From Stratiolaelaps scimitus (taxonomy: Eukaryota; Arthropoda; Arachnida; Mesostigmata; Laelapidae), in contig JABWDB010000008.1 in NCBI GenBank assembly GCA_019614645.1, positions 2,914,001 to 2,978,000 of the forward strand: a stretch of 64,000 bases of DNA, given 5' to 3'. The notes under the pieces are model-generated. The model saw only the letters and a list, made by a program, of their open reading frames with translations, ran no database searches and had not been told where the DNA came from. Position numbers and translations under genes: made by a program. Below, in pieces: positions 50,161 through 59,750 of this stretch (positions are counted from its first letter, which is position 1; the number at the start of each line of letters is the position of its first letter).

Positions 50161-51320
50161 GTCTGCCTCAAGGGTTGGCCATTCCACTAAACCGAATTCA
50201 GCTACTGGGTCCCAATTTCGCACGAGGATGAAACAGTTATGTTATTAATGCTCTTCATATATTTCACAATCGCCCAAGACCTAAGCTTACGCAAATTGCC
50301 CCGCGCTATTCATAGAACGTAAACACACTGTTTTTATCTGTCTCCGCCAAAACGACTGAAGGGAGAGGCGCGAAGCCCGTTGGCCTGTCAATGGAAAATT
50401 TCGTTCAACGATCGGCCATCGTCCACACGAATCGGTTCTTGGCAGGTGATTTTGTAGGTATTTCTATATAGCATGTAAATATCCTCTCATCGATTCCAGC
50501 TAAGCTATGGAGTCGGCACAAACTATAGCAATCATATAGTGATCATGTTATAATAAATAGTGTTAATAAAAGTAGCTATTCAAAAGGGGGTCTTATTGTA
50601 TTGTGCGTTACGCGCATAATATGTATTATCAAATTTCGTTCAACACAAATTGTGGTTTGTTCGCGAAACTGCAATTTGACAACGATGAAGTTTTGGAAAA
50701 AAAAATTAGGAAACTTAATGAAATATAATTAACATTCGCATTGCACGATACACATGTGGCAAGTAGAACTCAAGAAGTTCCCTATATCCGCAGGTTCGGC
50801 TAATTCAGGCGGTACAAGGTTCATGTTTTTTGGTGAAGAGGGGCGATCGTTGAAACGGCAGGTGACAACAGACAACGGCGCCGATGATCGATGGCGGTGG
50901 TGTTGTTCTTTGTTTTCACAGTATCTACGAGCTGAAGCGACATGTCGGACGGTGTCGCTAAAATAGGCCATCTCGAGTTTTGGGCTGTCAGTAAACGCTA
51001 CCAGTTTAAGAGTTGTGATGCAAGCTAGATAAGAACGGAAGCTAGATGCAATTAACGAAGAGTCTAACCCCATCGTATGAAACTGTACGGTATTGAATCA
51101 GTGAATTTAAGGGCGGGTCGAGCCAGCGTCCAAGACGAGCCACGTACGGGAGCTTCAAATAGGCAGCATATTTTCGCCAATTTTCTTCAACGAATGAAGA
51201 AAACGTGCGAAAAGTACATGGGATGGTGGTTAAGGATCGTCGGGTTAAGGCTCAGAGGCAACGCTGATGATTAGCAAAGGTCTAGTTATTTCCATTCTAT
51301 GCCGCGATATCGGTATGAGA

Positions 51321-51425
51321 TAGGTGGACAGCAAGTGGCAACACAGAGGCTGCAGATTTGAGTCCTGCTGCGTGACACATATAAGAACATAAGAATTGTA
51401 AAGTTGCAGTTCCTTTAATAAACCA
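51321..51425 (+). mobile_element. tRNA-derived SINE-like copy A
   Basis: Internal promoter-like boxes: an A-box-like ggacagcaagtggc, and a B-box-like agatttgagtcc inside a T-arm-like stem ending ctgctgcgtgac. Then comes the tail gaattgtaaagttgcagttcctttaataaacc. The T-arm and tail recur in copy B, which shows a repeat family rather than a tRNA gene. Confidence 0.5.
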
Positions 51426-51537
51426 ACAACTAAGTCTCTGGCTGTCGAAATCCAGAAACAGCGGGTTCGAGCCCCGCTGCGTGATGACATATAATGAGAG
51501 CTTGAGTATTGTGAAATTGCAGGTTACCTTACTATTT
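51426..51537 (+). mobile_element. tRNA-derived SINE-like copy B, tandem with copy A
   Basis: It contains a near-perfect tRNA T-arm, gcggg-ttcgagc-cccgc (51461-51477), with B box GGTTCGAGCCC, followed by cgtgatgacatataatgagagcttgagtattgtgaaattgcag. That matches the copy A tail position by position with scattered changes. No full cloverleaf with acceptor stem is evident, so it is not called a tRNA. Confidence 0.5.
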
Positions 51538-52094
51538 TGAAGTGAATTTAAACATATTCGACGCTCATTCAGCGTTGTACAGCTGAATGGGACACCCACC
51601 CCGGGGGTGGCTATTACCACCGTCTATACTTCCTGAATAAAAACACACCCAGAATACATTGTCTCGTAACTTGAATGACCATCTCAATGGAACAGCTTTA
51701 TTGACAGGATTAGCTTTATCGAAGTCGAAATTCCGGGCTGACGCTCACCCAGCATTTAACATCGTTTATCTATCCGACAGATAAATACCATACGCCATAA
51801 TGTGATATGACATTTATGACCTAAAGCACGAGCCTATCTGAAGGGTCCATAATTGCTTTCAGGGCGTTGTCAATACGGTTGTCCATAGCCAGTGCGCGGA
51901 AGTGCTGTAATGTCAGTCATAAAACATGTAATAAGCCTCGGTTTACATCAGGTCTGTGCCATACATAACAGACATCGATAATGATAGAGCCTGTTCATAT
52001 TCATGTACTTCTTTGTGCTTACAGTTGAATTTGACCATAGGTGTTCTGGAAACCAGTGTAAATCTATATGAGAAAATAAAAGAGACTAATTAAT

Positions 52095-52190
52095 GATGCG
52101 ACGACCTGGTGCTACAAAATGCCTGCCGAGGTCTCTGGTTCAAGACCCGTGAGACGATGTACGCCTTTGAAAAAAAACTGTGCTATACTT
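52095..52190 (+). mobile_element. Possible third tRNA-like SINE head
   Basis: B-box-like ggttcaagacc lies inside a gtctc...gagac stem, followed by an A-rich run (gaaaaaaaact). The tail seen in copies A and B is absent, so this is a weaker call. Confidence 0.3.
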
Positions 52191-52344
52191 TCACTTTATC
52201 TACTGACATAATGAAAGACACAGTCGAATACTCCAGAGGCTCATCAGATATGAGGATCAACGTTTGTCGTCGCGTCTAGTACAACAGAAAAAAATACTGA
52301 TCAAGCCACTCGAAGAGGCAGCGAGCTCAGGTTCATTAACAGAT

Positions 52345-55300
52345 CTACCTATACATTAGTTGGCGGCGGCGTGTGAACTGAGCTACTGGGCCATAAACAG
52401 GTTAGTACAACGTTACCTGGCTTACCTGACTATTTTTGAATTCGTAATAGAGTGAAAACAGGACGTGCAGTGAATGCAGTTTATTCTTATAAACCGGAAT
52501 GTCGAGTATTGCTGAAAGTTTCACACGTAGAGATTCGTTGCCACTTGTAATGCTCATCTGGTTGCTATAATATCAACGTATCTATTGTAAACAAGCTTCT
52601 AATCAAAGATGATATATCGTATGTAAGGTAAAGGTAAAGGTTTATTGGTTTATTAAAGGAGCTGCAATTTGACAATGCTTAAGCTCTCTTTTATGTCGAT
52701 CGTTACTCAACGTTGAGACGGTCATGTTATGGTTACGATGGAGATTCTTGACTAAATATACAGGGCGTGATAATGCCATCTGATTAGCTAGTACGCGAAA
52801 CCCAAGAAAGGGGATGAGAAAATCATCGACCAAGCTACTTATGTTCACCTGCCTTCGAAATTGGCGATCAACAGGATATAAGATAGTATTAGCTCGTATG
52901 AAGGCGATTTGAGGTGGCCCGACCTGGCTGACATGCTAAACTGCGCGTAGTAATGTCCACCATGGGGATAAATTGTACCAAGAAATGTCTCATGGAAGAC
53001 AAACCGAGAAGGGGTCATCCAGCCGCAAACGAGAGGTTATACGAACATCGGTTAAAATGATTATACATATGATAGCAGTTGTAGTTTTCGACAGGGCCCA
53101 CGAAAGCTAACTGCGACACATGTAAGACGTGTATCGCAGTTAGCTTTACGTTGTGAACGAATCACTCACCCATGATGACGTTGACATATTCATCTAAGGA
53201 GCAGCTGAGCTGTGCTGAGGGAAGCGCGAGGTTTCGAAGGGCGTCTTCAACCTAAAATACACGAAGAGATCCACTGTTCACATCTCGTATAGATTATCCT
53301 AACAATAACATATTAGACGAATATGCCATTGTAATCTATACGCATCGACACATTCCCGTAATCATGGACACATCGTGCTCATGGCATCGAGCATTTTTGT
53401 CCGTTGTACCGTTGCGCTAATGCGGAAACTATTACAACCATCATAAAATACTGATAATAATAATAATGCTACACTTACGTTTTTTTTTAATGAACATGTA
53501 TCAGTAAATTAGCAGGTTGCCACTTATGAGGATTTAACGGTCTTCTTACCTCCGGGGGCCATTCCTGCATGAGCGATTCGATGTCAGGCATCGGCCTTGA
53601 ATAGTGGACCGTCGGTGTGGGACGGCTCTGGTGGAGCTTCTCAATCGAGCTTACCCATTCTTCGAGTTGTTTCGGGTTCTCATGGGCCTGATCCAGGCAC
53701 TTCACCAGCAGAGCTATGCCGATGCGGTTCCCAGTCAAGAAAATCAAGACAAAATAATACATTGTTATTTGGCTACCACTCTAATTATAGTGTACAGTAT
53801 ATGGAACCGTATCCAGCAATACCTCCAGTCCGAGACCTAACGGAGGACATGCTGGTGAAGCCAAGGATACTGGTGAGGATAAAGATTGGGTCAGCAGGAT
53901 CACGCAGGGATAAGGTAAACTGCCTTGGCGAGCTGCAATTTGTTATTCTCAGGTTTTAGCAACGTGTCTCTAACAACCATTTATAAGAACACACTAACTG
54001 CTATATTGGTCCTGCGATTTTATAGGATATCTAGGGAAAGTTCATTTGGGGCATAAATGTAGCTCCATGCGCCTAACCTGCTGATTTTGCGGATGACTGT
54101 TTCGTCGTTGCCCGGAGTTGCATATTGAGAACGGTGGGGTCACTTTGCTTAGCGCATGGCTCATCAAGAACTTTTAGTCCAAGGAAATCATCACTTTTAT
54201 CTGGAGGAGGCACCTGTCACAAATGATAATATATTGCATTATTTACGTTCGGACATAGCTGCAAGTGGAGTATCGTCACTCGTGCTAAAGGAACATGCGA
54301 AGAAGGCTACCGTCCTCGTTACTCTGGTTTTGGCCCACCTGCAGCTACGACCATCGACCACCAGCAGAAAACCAGGGAACTATCAAATGTATTTATTTGG
54401 ATTGCGGATGTTAAGCTAACAGCAGAAAGGTAAAGAATAAGAAGAGTTGCTATTGTAAAACTGTCTATAGTATACTTCACAATGGTTTTGCGTGCTTACG
54501 ATGAGCCGCCGGTCATTCCCCAAGGTTGGTATTCGATATAACGGGATATAATCACACGCTTCAGTGCTGAGCCTTTATACAGGTAAGTTTCAGTATATAT
54601 ATAAATGCGTTGTACAAGTGACTTAATCAAACAGCTAGTTAACTAGCGTACTTGAGAGGCTTTCAACTAAGTCGCTATACAATGCTGTAACCATCCGCGC
54701 ACTGCTGCTCCCACCATCATCATGATCCGGCAAAGGTTATACAACCTTTATGAAGGCGTCGATATCTCCGACGGCAGGTATCAGGTCGGGAATGAAAGGG
54801 CGCAGTTTATTGTCCAACTCAATCGTCTGCGGAGTGTAGCTGTTCAACATGAAGCAAATAGACATCACCTTAGATCTCATCACCTTGACAAAGGCCGAAA
54901 CATCACAACTCGACGAATCGTTGAACTTGTCCCCGTGGGTAGCAGTAGTAATCAGTGGCAACCGTTCTTAATCTCATATTTTCCATTTGGTGCGCGCCAC
55001 ACATCTAGATGTCATTCTATTTACCTGTTGGATAGGTATTCAGTATGGCTATTATCACAGGTCAGGTTAGCCTACATCACGTTCATAGTATGTAGACACA
55101 TGCCTTGCCTCAAATATCTGGATTTGAACACCCTGTAACGTACACATAACGACTCACTTATTGATGAGCTTGAAGAGGGCCTTGAGTTCGGCCGACACCG
55201 CGAGGTTGTCATAGTCTCGAGGATTGTAACCGTCAGGCAGGACAGGTTCTTTGTCAGCGGGGTCCTTGTCGGCGTCCTTATCGGCGCCCTTCTCGTGGCC

Positions 55301-56302
55301 GGCCTGTTCCGCCTCGTCGTTATCATTTTGATCCAGCGACGACGCTTTCTGCATCGCTGGCTGTTTGAAGAACTCTGCCGAGGATTTCACCACAAAAAAA
55401 GCGGATCGGCGGGGCCCAATTGAGGGCTGATCAGTATCAATTTTTGGAAACGACGCCGTTGTTCAGGTCACGCTAGCAACGCGAAAGCACCCAACTTCAC
55501 CGCAATTTTGAGTAGCGTTATTCTGTTTGCCGCTTGTCGGATTGTCGTTTTGAGACAACCAAAAGAAAAAAAAATAGTCAACTGGGCGCTACGTGAAAAT
55601 CGTCATTAATCCAATGCTCTAGATGAGTCAAGCTGGAAAACAACAATCACGTCAATATGATTCTAGTCCTCGATGCATACAAGGTTTCTCAAAATAGCTC
55701 TGGAATAGGGCATTGTATTAAGCTATTTATTTCTCTTAAATCTATACGGAGACGTCACATGACGATGTCACTCAAAACCGGCTAGCACACTCAACTTTTT
55801 TTTGTTGTCTTTCGGGCCCTCTTGAGTAGGTAACCTCTCTCTCTCTCTGTTTAGAGCAAACAGTATCTTTGACCGATGCAGCTCAGAGAATGAGGGAATA
55901 TTCTAAGAGGGGAGCGAGTCCAATCAAGCACCTATTTGGACTAATTAGAGCAGAAACATCTTGGGCTGTTTACGCCGCTACCACCACCGCTTTCGCCACT
56001 GTTACGACTGCTGTTGGCTGCTATCGTGCAATTACTATCGTGAACAGGAGCCGGCACCCCCAAGGGCTGCTTTGTTACTCTCCTTCCTGTGTTGTCGATC
56101 CAACCCAGTTAGATTAGGTGTTACGCTACGGAGGCTGGCGCCGCCCGTCAAAATGCAACTTGAGACGGAGGGCGGCGTATCCAACCGAAGTATGATCGAT
56201 ACACATACTCAGGGGAGGGGGGGTGATAGACGTAGTCATATTGGTGGCGGCAGCGGGGGCAGCAGCGGTCGCAAAGCGAAGGTACTCACTCGCGAACGAC
56301 AT
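52345..56302 (-). CDS. IFT46: Intraflagellar transport protein 46 (IFT46)
   Basis: Exons 56302-56290, 55374-55158, 54839-54746, 54213-54078, 53713-53550, 53251-53170 and 52511-52426 join in phase to 264 residues. A final exon at 52377-52345 is possible (total 274). An acidic N-terminus is followed by the hallmark YTPQTIELDNKLRPFIPD, PAVGDIDAF, LGLKVLDEPCAKQSDP, VHYSRPMPDIESLMQEW, and the C-terminal AILDIPVYKNKLHSLHVLFS with LYYEFKNSQ. Human IFT46 is about 304 aa, so this copy is slightly short at both ends. IFT46 is an IFT-B complex subunit needed to build cilia; in mites that would mean sensory neurons, since their sperm lack flagella. The four-residue first exon (MSFA) is chosen for its good ATG context, GTGAGT donor and exact phase with acceptor CGGCAG at 55375. 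A start at the internal ATG 55354 is the alternative. Confidence 0.95.
52627..52690 (-). mobile_element. SINE tail fragment, copy F
   Basis: The + strand reads gtttattggtttattaaaggagctgcaatttgacaatgctt. This is the reverse complement of the copy A tail (aattgtaaagttgcagttcctttaataaacc) with a few changes, so it is the same family in opposite orientation, inside an IFT46 intron. Confidence 0.45.
53103..53147. other. Perfect 14-bp inverted repeat (hairpin) in IFT46 intron
   Basis: Arms aaagctaactgcga (53103-53116) and tcgcagttagcttt (53134-53147) pair perfectly. An inner cac/gtg pairing leaves a 9-nt loop (120-128) and a 2-nt bulge. It lies 22 nt inside the intron after the exon ending at 53170. 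It could be a MITE remnant, a small RNA precursor or a splicing-related hairpin. Confidence 0.8.
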
Positions 56303-56473
56303 TTTGGTTGCCGCACTTGGCGTGTTTGAGCTTCACTCGCAGTTCTGAGAGGCGGCCTGACTACGCCAGGATCCCGTCTCACCCCTTCGCCGTAGCCTGG
56401 CCACGCTGTCCACAGAGAGCGCCGGCCCCCCTACACTGTTCGTCTCTCGTCTGGCAGCGGCGGGTCAGACACC

Positions 56474-56487
56474 GTTGCCGTGGCGAC
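56474..56487. promoter_or_regulatory. RFX X-box-like site upstream of IFT46
   Basis: GTTGCC-GT-GGCGAC matches the X-box GTNRCC(N0-3)RGYAAC with one mismatch in the right half. It lies about 172 bp upstream of the IFT46 start codon in a GC-rich promoter-like segment (56300-56550). RFX/DAF-19 factors drive IFT genes from X-boxes at this distance. Confidence 0.6.
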
Positions 56488-56868
56488 ATTCAACAACTCG
56501 GCTCGCAGTTCGATAGCGCTGTGTGCGATAGTTTTGTAGTAGGGCTGGCCCATTTGTGCTCATTGAAGTCAAAAGCGCGCATCGGAGGAGAAATATTCAG
56601 GCTCTGCGGGTGCTCAATAACGAACGCAGTCTTAAAAAGCGGTCGACGTTAAGACGGTGAAAGGTTGCTGTCCAATGCTTGACCATGTGTATCGAGTGAA
56701 GCGGCTGAGGTGTTCGCCACTGGCCGGTCATTTGGGATATCAAATGTTAGCCTCTTATACATATATTCGATTGGGGATAAAAAATGCATATATACGTATA
56801 TAGACAAGTCTATTCGGAGCTGTTTTGTACAACGAAAAGCTTTTCGATAACAAAAATAAATCTAACTA

Positions 56869-56946
56869 TCAGACGTACTCGCCTTTATTATTTACGCACT
56901 CGAGCCAGCGCTCTGGGAGCTTCTGAAGAGCAGCTAAACTGATCTT
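56869..56946 (-). pseudogene. Relic of a mariner-like transposase C-terminus
   Basis: The minus strand reads LAALQKLPERWLECVNNKGE and then Y, V and a TGA stop (56871-56869). Mariner-family transposases end with this type of motif (LPxRWxxCVxxxGxY). Upstream, the frame dissolves into stops, so only the last part is legible. No terminal inverted repeats were identified. Confidence 0.4.
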
Positions 56947-59290
56947 CACAGTTAAGCAATGTTCCAGCTTCTAGATTCATCTCTGTTCTAAGAAACTGAA
57001 TCAGCACTGAGCTGCATGTAAACAAAAAACACTTGAGTGTCAACAGGTGAAATTTCGCCTGGCTTTCGACAACATGGCTCGAAACTTATCAGCGTTCTCC
57101 AATGCACAAAATAGCTCCGAATAACGAGTAATTAATATTAGAATACCTGTGTTCCAAGCCTCAACTGAGTGCAGAGCCATAAGATATTGATCTAACCAGC
57201 GTTTCTGGCAAGATTAGAAAACAGACCCGCATATTCACCCCATAGCCGTTCACTCCATCCTAACACCCCGAATTAAACTAGTACCATCCAAACTCTTATG
57301 CGCCCCAAGAGATCATTGCCACTACAGACAGCGTATTATAGATTTTAGTCTTATGAGTCTGTCATAAGGAAGACATTCATTCGATGTGCTTACGAAATCC
57401 TACGAAACAGGAGACACATGAAATGCGGGAAATAAGAGGGTAGGGAAATTTTCTTGGACAGGGCGAAGCCATCTCACGAATGCATTCGCAGTTCATTGCC
57501 TTCTAACATTTACCACTATCAGAGACTTTACTGTTGGCTGACAGCCGACTGGAGACGGCATCGCGTTTGAATCATGGCGCACACTCGGCCAGCGGGCCAC
57601 CGAGAGCCCTGACAACCTCTCGCTCCTCGGGGCCTCCAAGCGCGAGTCGAGCCGTCTGCCCGTCCTGACCCAACAATCGCCTCACCCGTTCACGTTCACT
57701 GTGTACTCATTCCCCCAACGCAAGGCTTCGATAAGCACACAGCACTCATTTCAGCATCTGTACCAACCACCAAATCACGATCGTCTCGCTCGAAGAAGTC
57801 ATTCACAGCCTGAATCAGCATATCACTGGTTATCGTCAATCGCAACAAGCCCTGACTGTGTTTCGCTCCCTTTCACGTAATAAAATCGAAATTCAAACTC
57901 GCTCTCTTTTTCTCTGTGCGTAATGTCATAATCAAGAAGCATATATATGCCTGATAGCCTCCTCGATCCGTTTCACCGTCGACTCGTTTTAGCCTGAGCA
58001 AATAGTGTTTCGTGCGGTGTGGTGCCCAAAAACACATCTCAAGTCGAAACTACCCCCGACTCCTGCGCCACCCTTCCTTGGGTGCATTTCCACATTGGCC
58101 GTTCGTTCATGTGCTGTCGGGGGACGAGTCTATGGCAGACGGGTGGCTATCGATGACAGCTTATTTCACCATAGTTAGCCCAACGGAACCTCGGTCGACC
58201 ACGGAGTCCTGAGATGTTCCCGTATTTGTGTCGTTGCTTCTTGCCAAAAATTTAAACCAAGTCAGACACCCTCCTCCCCCGCTAAGGAGAGCCACCCTCC
58301 TGAGGAGCAATGCGTTGCGTTGTTTGATTTCTGATTTGCAACGATCAATCATAAATTCAGCAGTTATCTTTGTTTACGCGACGTTCGCGCACGACATATC
58401 GACGACGAAGCCACTCCGTGCCGAAACAAACAAAGCATACGTAGCGGGTAGTTGGTGTAAGGGTCAACTTTACAGTTACACGTTTAGGTCCGTCCGTTTG
58501 TTCACCGGAGGGGAATCGAACAACGAAGCGAATGTTAACACAGAAAACCACCACGACGAGTGAGGTCATGCAGCCGAACAAGTCCTTATCGGAGATGAGG
58601 TTTTTCGACCATGGAGGTAGGTTGGTGTCGTCGTTGCTGTTGCTGTTGTTGTTCCCCGTGTGATAATGTTCAGTTCACACAAATTGTCAAATACTACACT
58701 GACTAACTTGGGGGTAAACTTAGATACTGGAATTCCCTAGACCAGCTGGTTGACCTAGAAGTGAAAATGATGTGAATAAGGGGTACTCTTCAAGACCGCT
58801 ATCAGAAATACACAGCAGATACGACACTGCTTTCCAAAGAATTTCACACAGAAATATCATCATACGTTGTTTTTTTCTTATATATATATATTCGCGTTGC
58901 AATCCAGCAACAGCCTTGAGAACCACAGTCAGTCCGTTGATTTGCAATGCAAGTACAAACAGCAGAGATAAAAACTCAACCCGGAACATTTTTAAATGGA
59001 CTTTCTCATTACGCACATTAGGAAGGTGTTTCCAAGTAAATTCGTCCAGCTTTCCGAAGTAAATTCGTCCAGCTTCCGAAGATCAACGCGAACTGGATAC
59101 ATATGCCTGCATTCATTGTGGACCTATTTATCACGGCTTATGTTAACCCTGCATTAGACAAATAGAAATCGCACCTGATATAAGAAAGTTGCTGCCATTT
59201 TCCAAGAGATCAATCAATCAATCGTAATGGGATGCACGGCAATCGTTTTCGGCACTCCTCAATGTTGCTTGCGGGTTCCTTGCAGGTACA

Positions 59291-59750
59291 ATGGCCGGTA
59301 TTTATCCAGCAGAGAATAAATTCGCAGCGCAACACAAGAAGCTAGTGAGAATGCTCACAGTGGTTGCCTATCTCCTGTGCGTGTCATTGGCAGCTATCCT
59401 ACTGTCGCTGTACTACCTATTCCTCTGGAACCCTGACATGAACAAGGATCTACCCGATATACAGTCAAGGTTCACTAAGGAACTGTGCAGCTCGACTCAG
59501 CAACAGGTCCAATCGCAACACCATGAACAGTATATGCAGCGCGTCGAACAGCAACAGCTGGAACAAAAGCCAAAACAACAACAGCAACAACGAGAACAAC
59601 ATCCCGCTGTGACCAGCATTGTCAACAGTAATTTGGAAGTCACCAAAGTACCCTTAGCAGGTGAGATACACGGCGACATCGAGAGCGAGCGCGCGAGCAC
59701 GCTTGTGCATAATGGCAGACAGAAGTGTTCTATAATTTCACCTGTCATAG
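59291..59750 (+). CDS. InaF-motif gene exon 1: membrane motif and Gln-rich region
   Basis: The exon starts after TTGCAG (exon from 59286) and ends at ATAG|GTAATA. The frame closes 10 codons into the intron. Phase 1 exactly matches the acceptor at 62702. Confidence 0.85.

Larger units (their letters stand above)
49971..52344. other. Intergenic region between PRC1 and IFT46, SINE-rich
   Basis: The PRC1 promoter should be at 49971-50450. Positions 51.3-52.2 kb hold tRNA-like SINE copies, listed separately. No protein gene is supported; the short frames at 50754-51620 are chance or SINE-derived. Confidence 0.6.
56303..59285. other. Divergent intergenic region between IFT46 and the InaF-motif gene
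   Basis: The IFT46 promoter (GC-rich, with the X-box) occupies 56303-56550. A mariner-like relic lies near 56.9 kb. The rest, up to the 3' splice site CCTTGCAG at 59278-59285, must contain an untranslated first exon and promoter of the InaF-motif gene. I could not locate these. Confidence 0.55.

Noticed and set aside
51461..51480. Near-perfect tRNA T-arm
   Set aside because: A complete cloverleaf with acceptor stem is missing, and the same segment with its non-tRNA tail recurs next to it, so a SINE explains it better than a tRNA gene.
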